This document shows, piece by piece, positions 14,368-22,775 of a stretch of 27,120 nucleotides of DNA (its first letter is position 1; every line of letters starts with the position of its first letter). The notes beneath the pieces are model-generated. The model worked only from the letters and a program-made list of their open reading frames with translations, was not told where the DNA came from and did not search any database. Source of the stretch: an uncultured Collinsella sp. (lineage in GTDB: Bacteria; Actinomycetota; Coriobacteriia; Coriobacteriales; Coriobacteriaceae); contig UQLF01000022.1 in the NCBI GenBank assembly GCA_900541875.1, positions 1 through 27,120 on the forward strand. The letters run 5' to 3'. Made by a program: the position numbers and the translations under genes.

Positions 14368-15705
14368 ATGCAGTTCGATCAGGTGACGGTTATCGGTGGC
14401 GGTCTGGCGGGTTCGGAATGCGCGATCCAGCTGGCAGACCGCGGGTTTGCCGTAAAGCTGTGCGAGATGCGCCCCCAGGTGAGCTCCCCGGCCCACCATA
14501 CCGATCACCTGGCAGAGCTCGTCTGCTCCAATTCGTTTAAGTCGACCCGTCCGGATTCCGCGGCTGGTTTGCTGAAGGCCGAGCTTGAGCGCATGGGTTC
14601 AGTCCTGCTCGATTGCGCCCATCGCGCGGCTGTTCCCGCCGGCGGCGCCTTGGCGGTCGACCGCGTCAAGTTCTCCGAGCTTGTCGAGGCCGAGGTTGCC
14701 GCCCGTCCCAATATCGAGGTCGTGCACGGCGAGGTCACGCAGATTCCCGAGGGTCACGTGGTCATTGCCGCCGGCCCGCTGTGTTCACCGGCGCTGAGCG
14801 AAGAGGTCATGAAGCTCGTCGGTGGCGACGCCCTTGCGTTCTTCGATGCCGCGGCGCCGATCGTCGATGCCTCCACGCTCGATATGGACGTGCTGTTCTC
14901 GCAGTCGCGCTATGAGGAGCAGGGGAGTGGCGACTATCTCAACGCTCCGCTCAACAAGGAGGAGTACGAGGCCTTTATCGAGGCGCTTACCACGGCCGAC
15001 CGCGTGGTGCTCAAGGATTTTGAGGGCGGCGATCTGTTCCAGGCCTGCCAGCCTGCCGAGGAGGTTGCACGCACCGGCAAGGACGCCATTCGCTTTGGCG
15101 CCATGAAGCCCGTCGGCCTCATCGATCCGCGTACCGGACGTCGCCCCTGGGCGGCGATTCAGCTGCGTGCCGAGAACAAGGAGAAGACCGCCTATAACCT
15201 GGTGGGCTTCCAGACCAATCTGACCTTTGGCGAGCAGAAGCGCGTCTTTCATATGGTGCCGGGCCTGGAGAACGCTGAGTTCTTCCGCTACGGTGTCATG
15301 CACCGCAATACCTTTGTCGACGCCCCGCACGTGCTCGATGGCACCTTTGCCGTGCCCGGCACCGGCGTGCGCCTGGCCGGTCAGATCACCGGCACCGAGG
15401 GGTACATGGAAGCCGTGGCGACCGGTCTGCTCGCGGCGCTCAACACCTATGCCGAGGCTATCGGTGCCGCGGGCGTCGAGTTGCCGCGTGTGGGCGCCCT
15501 GGGCGCGCTCGTGGGCTATGCGACCGATCCTGCCACCGTGGGCTATCAGCCCATGCATGTCAACTTTGGCCTGGTGCCGCCACTCGAGGATGGTAAGCGC
15601 CGCAGCAAGCGCGACCGCTACCAGGCCTATGCGGATCGCGCCCTCGAGGCCCTTGATGCCTATCTGGCCACTCGCCCCGATCTGTTTGGAGGCGACCGGT
15701 CATAG
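14368..15705 (+). CDS. trmFO: TrmFO, folate-dependent tRNA (uracil-54-C5)-methyltransferase
   Basis: FAD- and methylenetetrahydrofolate-dependent enzyme that makes ribothymidine at position 54 of tRNA. The 445 residues begin with the FAD-binding VTVIGGGLAGSECA (GGGLAGSE at 10-17) and carry ELVCSNSFKS, GALAVDR, and near the C-terminus GQITGTEGYMEA and MHVNFGLVPPL, all typical of the family. ATG 14368 has AAAGG (14354-14358) upstream; a TTG at 14362 is too near that site. It lies 14 bases after dprA, and its TAG stop at 15703-15705 overlaps the candidate ATA start of the next gene. Confidence 0.96.
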   Translation: MQFDQVTVIGGGLAGSECAIQLADRGFAVKLCEMRPQVSSPAHHTDHLAELVCSNSFKSTRPDSAAGLLKAELERMGSVLLDCAHRAAVPAGGALAVDRVKFSELVEAEVAARPNIEVVHGEVTQIPEGHVVIAAGPLCSPALSEEVMKLVGGDALAFFDAAAPIVDASTLDMDVLFSQSRYEEQGSGDYLNAPLNKEEYEAFIEALTTADRVVLKDFEGGDLFQACQPAEEVARTGKDAIRFGAMKPVGLIDPRTGRRPWAAIQLRAENKEKTAYNLVGFQTNLTFGEQKRVFHMVPGLENAEFFRYGVMHRNTFVDAPHVLDGTFAVPGTGVRLAGQITGTEGYMEAVATGLLAALNTYAEAIGAAGVELPRVGALGALVGYATDPATVGYQPMHVNFGLVPPLEDGKRRSKRDRYQAYADRALEALDAYLATRPDLFGGDRS

Positions 15706-16622
15706 CTTTTGACCTGTACGACACCGTCGACTCGTTTATCGCCTATATCGCGCGTGTCGAGGGACTTTCTCCCAATACGGTGACGGCCTATGGCTCGAGG
15801 CTGGAGCGCTTTGCTGCCTGGTGCGAGCGCGAGGATATCGATGCCTTCGCTGCCGACGTGCGCACCATTCGTCGCTATCTTGCCGAGTTTTCGCGTGAAC
15901 AGGTGGCTCCCCGAACGCTTGCGGCGCATCTTTCTGCCATTCGCTCGCTCTATCGGTGGATGGCTGCCGAGGGGATTGTCGAGGGCGATGCGGTCTCGGC
16001 GATCGCATCGCCCAAGCTGCCGCGTGACCTGCCGGGCGTTCTTACGACCCAGCAGGTCGAGGCGCTGCTCAAGACGCCTGATACCTCGACGCCCGCGGGA
16101 CTGCGCGATGCGGCGATGCTCGAGCTGCTCTATGCATCCGGCGCCCGTATCTCTGAGCTCGCGGCACTCAATGTGGAGTCTATCGCTTGGTCCGAACGCA
16201 CGCTGCGCCTTTGGGGCAAGGGGAGCAAAGAACGTATCGTCCCTCTGTATCGTCGTGCGCTCGAGGCGACGCGCCTCTATATTGAGGAGGGGAGGCCGGA
16301 GTTGCTCGCTCAGGCAAAGCGCCGTGACCCCGCTACCGGGCCGCATCCGCTGCTTATATCGGCGCGCGGCAATCGCATGAGCGCCGCCATGCTCAGGCGG
16401 CGGTTCCATACGCTGGCGACGCTCGCCGGCATTCCGGCCGACATCGCCCCGCATGCGATGCGCCATACCTTTGCGACCGACTTGCTCGAGGGCGGTGCGG
16501 ACCTGCGCTCGGTTCAAGAGCTGCTGGGCCATGCGAGCCTGTCCACGACGCAGATCTACACGCATCTCACACCCGATCGGCTTAAGTGGGCTGTGGCTCA
16601 AGCCCATCCCCGCGGCGAATAG
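15702..16622 (+). CDS. xerC: XerC/XerD-type tyrosine recombinase, non-canonical start
   Basis: Site-specific tyrosine recombinase, probably the one resolving chromosome dimers at dif. The C-terminal catalytic set is complete: Arg149 (ASGARISE), Lys173 (WGKGSKER), His251 and Arg254 (HAMRHTFATD), His277 (LGHAS) and Tyr286 (IYTHL). The reading frame upstream of the first normal start (GTG 15780) still encodes a conserved core-binding N-terminus, DLYDTVDSFIAYIARVEGLS, but contains no ATG, GTG or TTG back to a stop at 15654. I therefore place the start at ATA 15702, nine bases after GGAGG (15688-15692) and overlapping the trmFO stop. This gives 306 residues and puts the catalytic Arg and Lys almost exactly where XerD has them. 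A GTG 15780 start would delete 26 residues. XerC versus XerD is not resolved. Confidence 0.85.
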   Translation: MAFDLYDTVDSFIAYIARVEGLSPNTVTAYGSRLERFAAWCEREDIDAFAADVRTIRRYLAEFSREQVAPRTLAAHLSAIRSLYRWMAAEGIVEGDAVSAIASPKLPRDLPGVLTTQQVEALLKTPDTSTPAGLRDAAMLELLYASGARISELAALNVESIAWSERTLRLWGKGSKERIVPLYRRALEATRLYIEEGRPELLAQAKRRDPATGPHPLLISARGNRMSAAMLRRRFHTLATLAGIPADIAPHAMRHTFATDLLEGGADLRSVQELLGHASLSTTQIYTHLTPDRLKWAVAQAHPRGE

Positions 16623-16671
16623 TGGCTGGGACGTCCCGCGGCGCGCTCAGGTGTGTGGTTTTGATTGCGGG

Positions 16672-16700
16672 TTGGCAGGAAGATGCATTCCTGCTATCAT
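16672..16700 (+). promoter_or_regulatory. rpsB-tsf promoter, extended -10
   Basis: TTGGCA (16672-16677) and TATCAT (16695-16700) are 17 bases apart, and TGC directly precedes the -10, forming an extended -10 element. This is the best promoter match in the window. Transcription would begin near 16707. Confidence 0.7.
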
Positions 16701-16841
16701 TCATCGGGTTGCTTCACGGCAACATGTTTTTATCACGCACGCGCGGCTACTTCATACCGTGGTGCCCGGGCTTTGGTAGCACATGTCCGGGTTGGTTTTG
16801 GAGGATGACCCCGCGCGGAGGCAAACCACAGGAGGTTTAAC
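16701..16841 (+). promoter_or_regulatory. Structured 5' leader of rpsB
   Basis: About 135 bases of untranslated leader separate the promoter from rpsB. Competing pairings are visible: CCCGG (16765-16769) with CCGGG (16787-16791), and GTGC (16762-16765) with GCAC (16779-16782). S2 autoregulates rpsB through its leader in several bacteria; here this is inference. No open frame of note is present. Confidence 0.4.
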
Positions 16842-17570
16842 ATGGCTACCAAGATTAATATCCGCACCCTGCTCGAGGCCGGCTGCCACTTCGGTCACCA
16901 GACCCGTCGCTGGAACCCCAAGATGAAGCCGTTCATCTTCGGTGAGCGCAACGGCATCTACATCCTCGACCTCAAGCAGACCATCCTCGACGCCGACCAG
17001 GCCTACACCTTCGTCAAGAACGTCGCCAAGGGCGGCAACGTGCTGTTCGTCGGCACCAAGAAGCAGGCTCAGGAGGCCGTCAAGAACGCTGCTGAGCGCG
17101 CTAACATGCCTTACATCAACCAGCGTTGGCTCGGCGGTATGCTGACCAACTTCGTCACCATCCGCTCCCGCATCAACCGTATGGAGGAGCTCGAGGCCAT
17201 GGTCGAGGACGGTCGCATGGCTGTTCTGCCCAAGAAGGAGCAGGCTGTTCTCGGCAAGGAGCTCACCAAGCTCCAGACCAACCTCGGTGGCGCCCGCGAC
17301 ATGAAGGGTCTGCCCCAGGCTCTCTTCGTCATCGACACCAAGCGCGAGGAGAACGCCATCAAGGAGGCTCAGCGCCTGAACATCCCCGTCGTCGCCCTGA
17401 TCGACACCAACTCCGATCCCGACGAGGTCGAGTACGGCATCCCCTGCAACGATGACGCTATCTCCGCTGTCACCCTTATGTGCGAGCTCATGGCTGACGC
17501 CTGCCTCGCTGGCTCCGGCAAGGAGCAGGTCTCCGAGGCCGAGATGGCCGCTGAGCCCAAGGCCGAGTAA
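16842..17570 (+). CDS. rpsB: 30S ribosomal protein S2
   Basis: Small-subunit protein S2, bound late at the 30S head-body junction and needed to bring in S1 where present. The 242-residue product shows the family blocks LLEAGCHFGHQTRRWNPKMK, FIFGERNGIYILDL, NVLFVGTKKQAQ, NQRWLGGMLTNF and ALIDTNSDPDEVEYGIPCND. ATG 16842 follows CAGGAGGTTT, a very strong ribosome-binding site. It is the first gene of the rpsB-tsf pair, with tsf 45 bases downstream and no terminator between them. Confidence 0.97.
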   Translation: MATKINIRTLLEAGCHFGHQTRRWNPKMKPFIFGERNGIYILDLKQTILDADQAYTFVKNVAKGGNVLFVGTKKQAQEAVKNAAERANMPYINQRWLGGMLTNFVTIRSRINRMEELEAMVEDGRMAVLPKKEQAVLGKELTKLQTNLGGARDMKGLPQALFVIDTKREENAIKEAQRLNIPVVALIDTNSDPDEVEYGIPCNDDAISAVTLMCELMADACLAGSGKEQVSEAEMAAEPKAE

Positions 17571-17615
17571 ATCAGTCTTAGTTAATTCTTTTTCATCTCT
17601 TTGAAAGGAACCACA

Positions 17616-18485
17616 ATGGCCCAGATTACCGCCGCTATGGTCAAGCAGCTCCGCGAGATGACCGACTCCCCGATGATGGAGTGCAAGAAGGCTCTCGTCG
17701 AGGCTGACGGCGACATGGACGCCGCTGTCGACGTTCTGCGTAAGAACGGCCTTGCCAAGGCTGCCAAGAAGGCTGGCCGTGAGACCAACGAGGGCGCTGT
17801 CGCCGCGTTCGTCTCCGAGGATGGCAAGACCGGCGCTCTGCTCGAGCTCTCCTGCGAGACCGACTTCGTTGGCTCCAACGCCAAGTTCACCGGCTTTGCT
17901 TCCAAGGTCGCTGAGGTTGTCGCTACCTCCGAGCCTGCTGACGTCGACGCTCTGCTCGAGAAGCCGATGGGCGAGGAGACCGTTTCCTCCGAGCTCACCG
18001 AGATGATTCACATCATGGGCGAGAACATGAAGATTTCCCGCTTCGCCGCCCGTAAGGCCGAGAACGGCGCTCTCGCTTCTTACATCCACATGGGTGGTAA
18101 GATCGGCGTCCTCGTCGAGTTCGCTTTCGAGAAGGTCGAGACCGCTCAGGCTGAGTCCTTCAAGACCTTCGCTCACGACGTTGCCCTTCAGGTTGCCGCC
18201 GTTGCCCCGATCTGCGCTACCCGCGATCAGGTTCCGGCCGAGACCGTCGAGCACGAGAAGCAGATCTACATGGCTCAGGCTGCCGAGTCCGGCAAGCCCG
18301 AGGCTATCCAGGAGAAGATGGCTGTCGGCCGTCTGGAGAAGTTCTACAAGCAGTCCGTGCTCACCGAGCAGGAGTTCATCAAGGACAGCTCCCTCACCAT
18401 CAAGAAGTACGCTGAGCAGGTCTCCAAGGAGCTCGGCGACACCATTACCGTCGTTGCCTTTGACCGTCTGGTCCGTGGCGAGTAA
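17616..18485 (+). CDS. tsf: Elongation factor Ts
   Basis: Nucleotide exchange factor that releases GDP from EF-Tu. The 289-residue protein is of the full-length type. It has an N-terminal UBA-like domain (residues 1-50) with MTDSPMMECKKAL, where most homologues have TGAGMMDCKKAL, then LLELSCETDFVGSN and the dimerisation subdomains. ATG 17616 has GAAAGG seven bases upstream (17603-17608); the in-frame TTG at 17601 lacks support. It ends the rpsB-tsf unit and is followed by a strong terminator. Confidence 0.97.
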   Translation: MAQITAAMVKQLREMTDSPMMECKKALVEADGDMDAAVDVLRKNGLAKAAKKAGRETNEGAVAAFVSEDGKTGALLELSCETDFVGSNAKFTGFASKVAEVVATSEPADVDALLEKPMGEETVSSELTEMIHIMGENMKISRFAARKAENGALASYIHMGGKIGVLVEFAFEKVETAQAESFKTFAHDVALQVAAVAPICATRDQVPAETVEHEKQIYMAQAAESGKPEAIQEKMAVGRLEKFYKQSVLTEQEFIKDSSLTIKKYAEQVSKELGDTITVVAFDRLVRGE

Positions 18486-18508
18486 ATAAGCTCTTGTAGC
18501 TGGTAATG

Positions 18509-18545
18509 AGCAGGCTGTGGGTTTTACTCACAGCCTGCTTTTTCA
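18509..18545 (+). terminator. Intrinsic terminator after tsf
   Basis: AGCAGGCTGTG (18509-18519) pairs perfectly with CACAGCCTGCT (18529-18539) around a 9-base loop and is followed by TTTT. It closes the rpsB-tsf operon 24 bases after the stop. Confidence 0.9.
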
Positions 18546-18564
18546 TGGCTCTTCTTAGAGCCTT

Positions 18565-18573
18565 TGATAGAAT
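18565..18573 (+). promoter_or_regulatory. Extended -10 promoter for pyrH
   Basis: TGATAGAAT gives an extended -10 (TGA plus TAGAAT at 18568-18573), 31 bases before the pyrH start. No clear -35 lies at the normal distance, as is common for extended -10 promoters. It sits just past the tsf terminator. Confidence 0.5.
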
Positions 18574-18603
18574 GTTGAGAGTTCAATCTAAAGGAGGATC
18601 GCT

Positions 18604-19326
18604 TTGTCCGACATCCGATATAAACGCGTGCTTCTTAAGCTTTCCGGCGAAGCACTGATGGGCGACGGCCAATATGGCATCGACCCCAAGGTTACCGACC
18701 ATCTTGCCAAGCAGGTCAAGGAGCTGCTCGCCGTTGGCCATGAGGTGGGCGTCGTTGTCGGCGGTGGCAATATTTTCCGCGGCATGGCCGGCGCTGCCGG
18801 TGGCATGGAGCGTGCTCAGGCCGACTACATGGGCATGCTGGCAACCGTTATGAACGCGCTTGCCCTGCAGGATGCCTTCGAGCACAACGATGTTCCCTGC
18901 CGCGTTATGAGCGCTATCCAGATGAACGAGATCTGCGAGCCCTATATTCGCCGTCGCGCCATCAACCACCTTTCCAAGGGCAACGTCGTTATCTTTGCCG
19001 CCGGTTCGGGCAATCCGTACTTTACGACCGACACCGCCGCGGCTCTTCGTGCGTGCGAGATCGGCGCCGAGATTCTGATTAAAGCCACCAAGGTTGACGG
19101 CATCTACGACAAGGATCCCGTCAAGTGCGCCGATGCCGTCCGTTTTGACAAGATTACCTATCACGAGGTGCTCGTCCGCGGCCTGCAGGTTATGGATTCA
19201 ACGGCTACGGCTCTGTGCCAGGATAACCGTATGCCGATTTTGGTCCTCAACATCGATGGCGAGGACACCGTCAAGCGCGCGCTTTCGGGTGAGCCCGTCG
19301 GCACGCTCGTCTATCAGGAGGATTAA
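18604..19326 (+). CDS. pyrH: UMP kinase
   Basis: Phosphorylates UMP to UDP with ATP; a hexameric member of the amino-acid kinase fold, usually activated by GTP and inhibited by UTP. The 240-residue product has VLLKLSGEALMG at residues 9-20, VVVGGGNIFRG, the nucleotide/substrate block AAGSGNPYFTTDTAAALRA, and IKATKVDGIYDKDP. The start is TTG 18604, six bases after AAGGAGG (18591-18597); no ATG is available nearby. It is followed two bases later by frr, the usual pairing. Confidence 0.97.
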   Translation: MSDIRYKRVLLKLSGEALMGDGQYGIDPKVTDHLAKQVKELLAVGHEVGVVVGGGNIFRGMAGAAGGMERAQADYMGMLATVMNALALQDAFEHNDVPCRVMSAIQMNEICEPYIRRRAINHLSKGNVVIFAAGSGNPYFTTDTAAALRACEIGAEILIKATKVDGIYDKDPVKCADAVRFDKITYHEVLVRGLQVMDSTATALCQDNRMPILVLNIDGEDTVKRALSGEPVGTLVYQED

Positions 19327-19328
19327 GC

Positions 19329-19865
19329 ATGGCAGAGAACATCACCGCCCATATGGATAAGTCGCTCGAGTCCCTCAAGCATAACTTCTCCAAGGTCCGT
19401 ACCGGCCGAGCCAATGCCAACATTCTGTCCGACATCACCGTCGATTATTACGGTGTTCCCACGCCGGTCACGCAGGTTGCCGCCGTCAAGACCCCCGAGG
19501 CCCACATGCTGCTCATCGAGCCGTGGGACAAGGCACTCATCAATGCTATCGTCAAGGCCATCGGCGCTTCCGATCTGGGTATTACCCCCAACTCCGATGG
19601 CACCGTCGTTCGTCTGCCGTTCCCGGCTCCCACCGAGGAGCGCCGTCGCGAGCTCGTCAAGGAGTGCCGCGAGTACGCCGAGCAGGCCAAGGTGTCTATC
19701 CGTAACATCCGTCGCGACTTCAACAACAAGCTCGAGCGCGATGAGGAACTCACCGAGGACGATGTCCGTCGCGAGCAGGCCAAGGTCCAGAAGCACACCG
19801 ATGAGTATGTCGCCAAGGTCGAGGAGCTTCTGAAGGAAAAAGAAGCCGAGGTCATGGAGATCTAA
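19329..19865 (+). CDS. frr: Ribosome recycling factor
   Basis: Works with EF-G to split post-termination ribosomes. The 178-residue protein (family about 185) shows the three-helix-bundle sequence with KVRTGRANANIL, YYGVPTPVTQVA, RLPFPAPTEERRRELVK and the C-terminal helix with QKHTDEYVAKVEELLKEKE. ATG 19329 follows CAGGAGGA. It starts two bases after the pyrH stop and ends one base before uppS, so the three are almost certainly translated from one message. Confidence 0.97.
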   Translation: MAENITAHMDKSLESLKHNFSKVRTGRANANILSDITVDYYGVPTPVTQVAAVKTPEAHMLLIEPWDKALINAIVKAIGASDLGITPNSDGTVVRLPFPAPTEERRRELVKECREYAEQAKVSIRNIRRDFNNKLERDEELTEDDVRREQAKVQKHTDEYVAKVEELLKEKEAEVMEI

Positions 19866-19866
19866 G

Positions 19867-20661
19867 GTGCAATACGACGAGCATAAACTGGTCGAGTACT
19901 TTGCCGACGCCCCTTCGGGCGTCGGTTTTTCCGACCTTGACCTCAATAACATTCCGCACCATATCTCGTGCATTATGGACGGCAACGGTCGTTGGGCCAC
20001 ATCGCGCGGTCTTGCACGCACCGAGGGCCACAAGGCGGGTATCGTCTCCCTTCGCGAGATTATTACCGCCTGCGTGCGTCTGGGCGTCGACGTGCTTTCG
20101 GCCTATGCGTTTTCGACCGAAAACTGGAATCGCCCTCAGCACGAAGTCAACGTTCTGATGCACCTGTTTGCCAAGACGTTTATCGACGAGCTGCCGCTTC
20201 TGAAGCGCGAAAACGTGCGCGTTGTCTTTTTGGGTGACATTTCCGCGCTGCCCAAGAAGACCCGCGACGTTTTTGAACGCGGCCTTGCCGAGTGCGCCGA
20301 TCACACCGGTATGACGCTGGCGCTTGCCGTCAACTACGGCGCGCGTGCCGAGATTACCCGCGCTGTCCGTCAGATCGCATTCGACGCTGCCGCCGGTAAG
20401 ATCGATCCTGCAGCAATTGATGACGATATGGTGGCTTCCCATCTCTATACTGCCGGCCTTCCCGATCCTGAGCTTGTGATTCGCACTTCTGGTGAGCTGC
20501 GCCTTTCGAACTATCTGCTGTGGCAGGTGGCTTATTCCGAATTCTACGTCACCGATACCTATTGGCCCGACTTTGATCGTTGGGGCCTTGTCGACGCCAT
20601 TTTGGCCTATCAGGGCCGTGACCGTAGGTTTGGTGGTCTGAGCAAGACCGAGGAGGCTTAA
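19867..20661 (+). CDS. uppS: Undecaprenyl diphosphate synthase
   Basis: cis-Prenyltransferase that extends farnesyl diphosphate with isopentenyl diphosphate to the C55 carrier lipid used for peptidoglycan. The 264-residue product has CIMDGNGRWA with the catalytic Asp38, GHKAGIVSLREI, YAFSTENWNRP, and the C-terminal PELVIRTSGELRLSNYLLWQ followed by YWPDFD. GTG 19867 is preceded by GGAG at a seven-base gap, inside the end of frr. The ~30-residue N-terminal extension before the conserved core is moderately long. The next gene, cdsA, follows after two bases. Confidence 0.96.
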   Translation: MQYDEHKLVEYFADAPSGVGFSDLDLNNIPHHISCIMDGNGRWATSRGLARTEGHKAGIVSLREIITACVRLGVDVLSAYAFSTENWNRPQHEVNVLMHLFAKTFIDELPLLKRENVRVVFLGDISALPKKTRDVFERGLAECADHTGMTLALAVNYGARAEITRAVRQIAFDAAAGKIDPAAIDDDMVASHLYTAGLPDPELVIRTSGELRLSNYLLWQVAYSEFYVTDTYWPDFDRWGLVDAILAYQGRDRRFGGLSKTEEA

Positions 20662-20663
20662 TC

Positions 20664-21563
20664 GTGTCCGATCGTCCCAAGGCAACTGCTCCCAAGACAT
20701 CTGAGCGCAAGGCTGTCGCTGCGGGAGCGCCTGCAGCGAAGAATGGCACCGGTTCGTGGCTTGCGGGCTTTATTACCCGTGCCGCCGCCGGTATCGTCTA
20801 CGCCGTTGTCTTTATCCTGTGCCTGGTTTTGGGTATCGTGCCCACGGCCATCTTTGTTTCTGTCATGAGCGGTCTGTGCTGCTATGAGTTTTTCCGTATG
20901 ACAAGGCTCGATGGCAAGATGGCTAACGAGCGCATGGGTATCGCTGCCGCCGTACTCTTTCCGCTGTCGGCGTTGGGCGATTCGATGTTGCTGAATGCCC
21001 TGCTTTTTGCCCTGATGCTCGCTGTGGGCATTTGGTATGTCTGGTCGCCGCGTACCCGCATATCCGATGTGGCCGTGACGCTCATGGGTCCCATCTACAC
21101 TGGCTTTATGCTGTCGGCTATCGTGCTGCTGCGCGATGCCGTGCCCGGTTTTGCCGGCGCCCTGCTTTCGGTGGGCGTTTGCGCGTCCCTTTGGGTCTCC
21201 GACTCGTTTGCCTACATCGTGGGTAGCCGTATCGGCAAGCACAAGATGGTTCCCAAGATCTCTCCCAAAAAGAGCTGGGAGGGTTTTGCCGGTGGCATCC
21301 TGGGCTCGGTTTTGATTTGGCTCATCCTGTGGGCGACGCATTTCTACAAGCTCAGCCTGCCCTATGCGCTGCTGTGCGGCGTGGTCGTGTCCATTCTGGG
21401 CGTTATCGGCGACCTTATCGAGTCGCGCATCAAGCGCGGTGTGGGCGTCAAGGATTCCGGCAACCTTATCCCGGGCCACGGCGGCATGCTCGATCGTAGC
21501 GATTCGCTTATCTTCGGCTGCATCACCGCGCAGCTGATGCTGATGATCGGAGGCGTGCTGTAA
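20664..21563 (+). CDS. cdsA: Phosphatidate cytidylyltransferase
   Basis: Integral membrane enzyme making CDP-diacylglycerol from phosphatidate and CTP, the branch point for phospholipids. The 299-residue protein has a hydrophilic, Lys/Ala-rich N-terminus of about 35 residues, then several transmembrane segments, and near the end the CTP-transferase signature SRIKRGVGVKDSGNLIPGHG followed by GMLDRSDS. GTG 20664 follows GAGGAGG in the end of uppS. Its stop overlaps the dxr start by one base (TAATG). Confidence 0.96.
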   Translation: MSDRPKATAPKTSERKAVAAGAPAAKNGTGSWLAGFITRAAAGIVYAVVFILCLVLGIVPTAIFVSVMSGLCCYEFFRMTRLDGKMANERMGIAAAVLFPLSALGDSMLLNALLFALMLAVGIWYVWSPRTRISDVAVTLMGPIYTGFMLSAIVLLRDAVPGFAGALLSVGVCASLWVSDSFAYIVGSRIGKHKMVPKISPKKSWEGFAGGILGSVLIWLILWATHFYKLSLPYALLCGVVVSILGVIGDLIESRIKRGVGVKDSGNLIPGHGGMLDRSDSLIFGCITAQLMLMIGGVL

Positions 21564-22750
21564 TGTCCTTCCAGACGACGTATGGCTCCGATGGACGTCT
21601 CCGTGTTGCCATCCTGGGCTGTACGGGCTCTATCGGCACCCAGGCGCTCGATGTGTGCCGTCAGCATGCCGATCGCTTGCAGGTGACGGCGCTGTCCGTT
21701 AACTCCAGCACCTCCGAGCTCGTTGCCGCTGCCCGCGAGTTCTCGGTTCCGGCGGTTGCCGTGGCCGATGTCGCTCATGGCGATGACGCCGTGCTGCAGG
21801 AGTTGCCCGAGGGAACGAAGCTCGGCGTTGGCGCGCAGGCGGTTTGCGAGCTCGCGCGTCGCGACGATGTCGACTGCGTGCTTGTCGCTATTGTGGGCGC
21901 CGCCGGTCTCGAGGCGAGCCATGCGGCCTTGACCTCGAATAAGCGTCTTGCCCTTGCCAACAAGGAGTCCCTCGTCGTCGGTGGCGACTTGCTTATGCCG
22001 TTGGCGCAACCGGGCCAGCTTATTCCAGTCGACTCTGAGCACTCCGCCATCTTCCAGTGCTATCTGGGGGAGAACCCACGCGAGGCTCATTGTATTTGGC
22101 TCACCTGCTCGGGCGGTCCGTTCTTTGGCCGCACACGCGGCGAGCTCGACCGCGTGACGCGTGCCGATGCCCTCGCACATCCCACGTGGGCCATGGGTGC
22201 CAAGATCACCATCGACTCCGCCACCCTCATGAACAAGGGCCTGGAGCGCATTGAGGCCATGCATCTGTTCAACTGCGATCTCGATTTCATTAACGTGGTC
22301 GTGCAGCGTCAGTCCAAGATTCACTCTATGGTCGAGTTCGCCGACGGCTCTGTGATGGCCCATCTCGGTGCTTCTGACATGCGTATTCCCATCCAGTTCG
22401 CGTTCTCGTATCCCGAGCGTTGGGATACCCCGGCGCCTCGTATCGATTTTCGCGAGCTGGGACAGCTCACGTTTGATGCTGCCGACATGGATACCTTCCG
22501 CTGTCTGGCACTGGCCGAGCGTGCCGGTAAGACGGGTGGCACCATGCCGTGCGTGCTCAATGCCGCCAACGAGGTCGCCGTCGATGCCTTCCTGCACGAT
22601 GGCTGCAGCTTTACCGATATCGATCGCATTGTGGAATCCTGCATGGATGCCCACGATATGCAGGCGGTCGATTCGTTTGAGCAGCTTCGCGACATCGATG
22701 CGTGGGCGCGTGAAAAAGCTGCGCAGGTGCTCGCCGCAACCCGTTCCTAA
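21563..22750 (+). CDS. dxr: 1-deoxy-D-xylulose 5-phosphate reductoisomerase
   Basis: Second enzyme of the MEP pathway, forming 2-C-methylerythritol 4-phosphate with NADPH; target of fosmidomycin. The 395-residue product has an N-terminal NADPH-binding VAILGCTGSIGTQALDV (about residues 15-31), ALANKESLVVGG, the metal/substrate block IPVDSEHSAIFQC, HPTWAMGAKITIDSATLMNK and, near the C-terminus, CVLNAANEVAVDAFL. ATG 21563 overlaps the cdsA stop and has GGAGG upstream. Together with ispG, two genes on, it shows that isoprenoids here are made by the MEP route. Confidence 0.97.
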   Translation: MSFQTTYGSDGRLRVAILGCTGSIGTQALDVCRQHADRLQVTALSVNSSTSELVAAAREFSVPAVAVADVAHGDDAVLQELPEGTKLGVGAQAVCELARRDDVDCVLVAIVGAAGLEASHAALTSNKRLALANKESLVVGGDLLMPLAQPGQLIPVDSEHSAIFQCYLGENPREAHCIWLTCSGGPFFGRTRGELDRVTRADALAHPTWAMGAKITIDSATLMNKGLERIEAMHLFNCDLDFINVVVQRQSKIHSMVEFADGSVMAHLGASDMRIPIQFAFSYPERWDTPAPRIDFRELGQLTFDAADMDTFRCLALAERAGKTGGTMPCVLNAANEVAVDAFLHDGCSFTDIDRIVESCMDAHDMQAVDSFEQLRDIDAWAREKAAQVLAATRS

Positions 22751-22775
22751 CCCATAAGGATTGCTTTTTCGTTTT

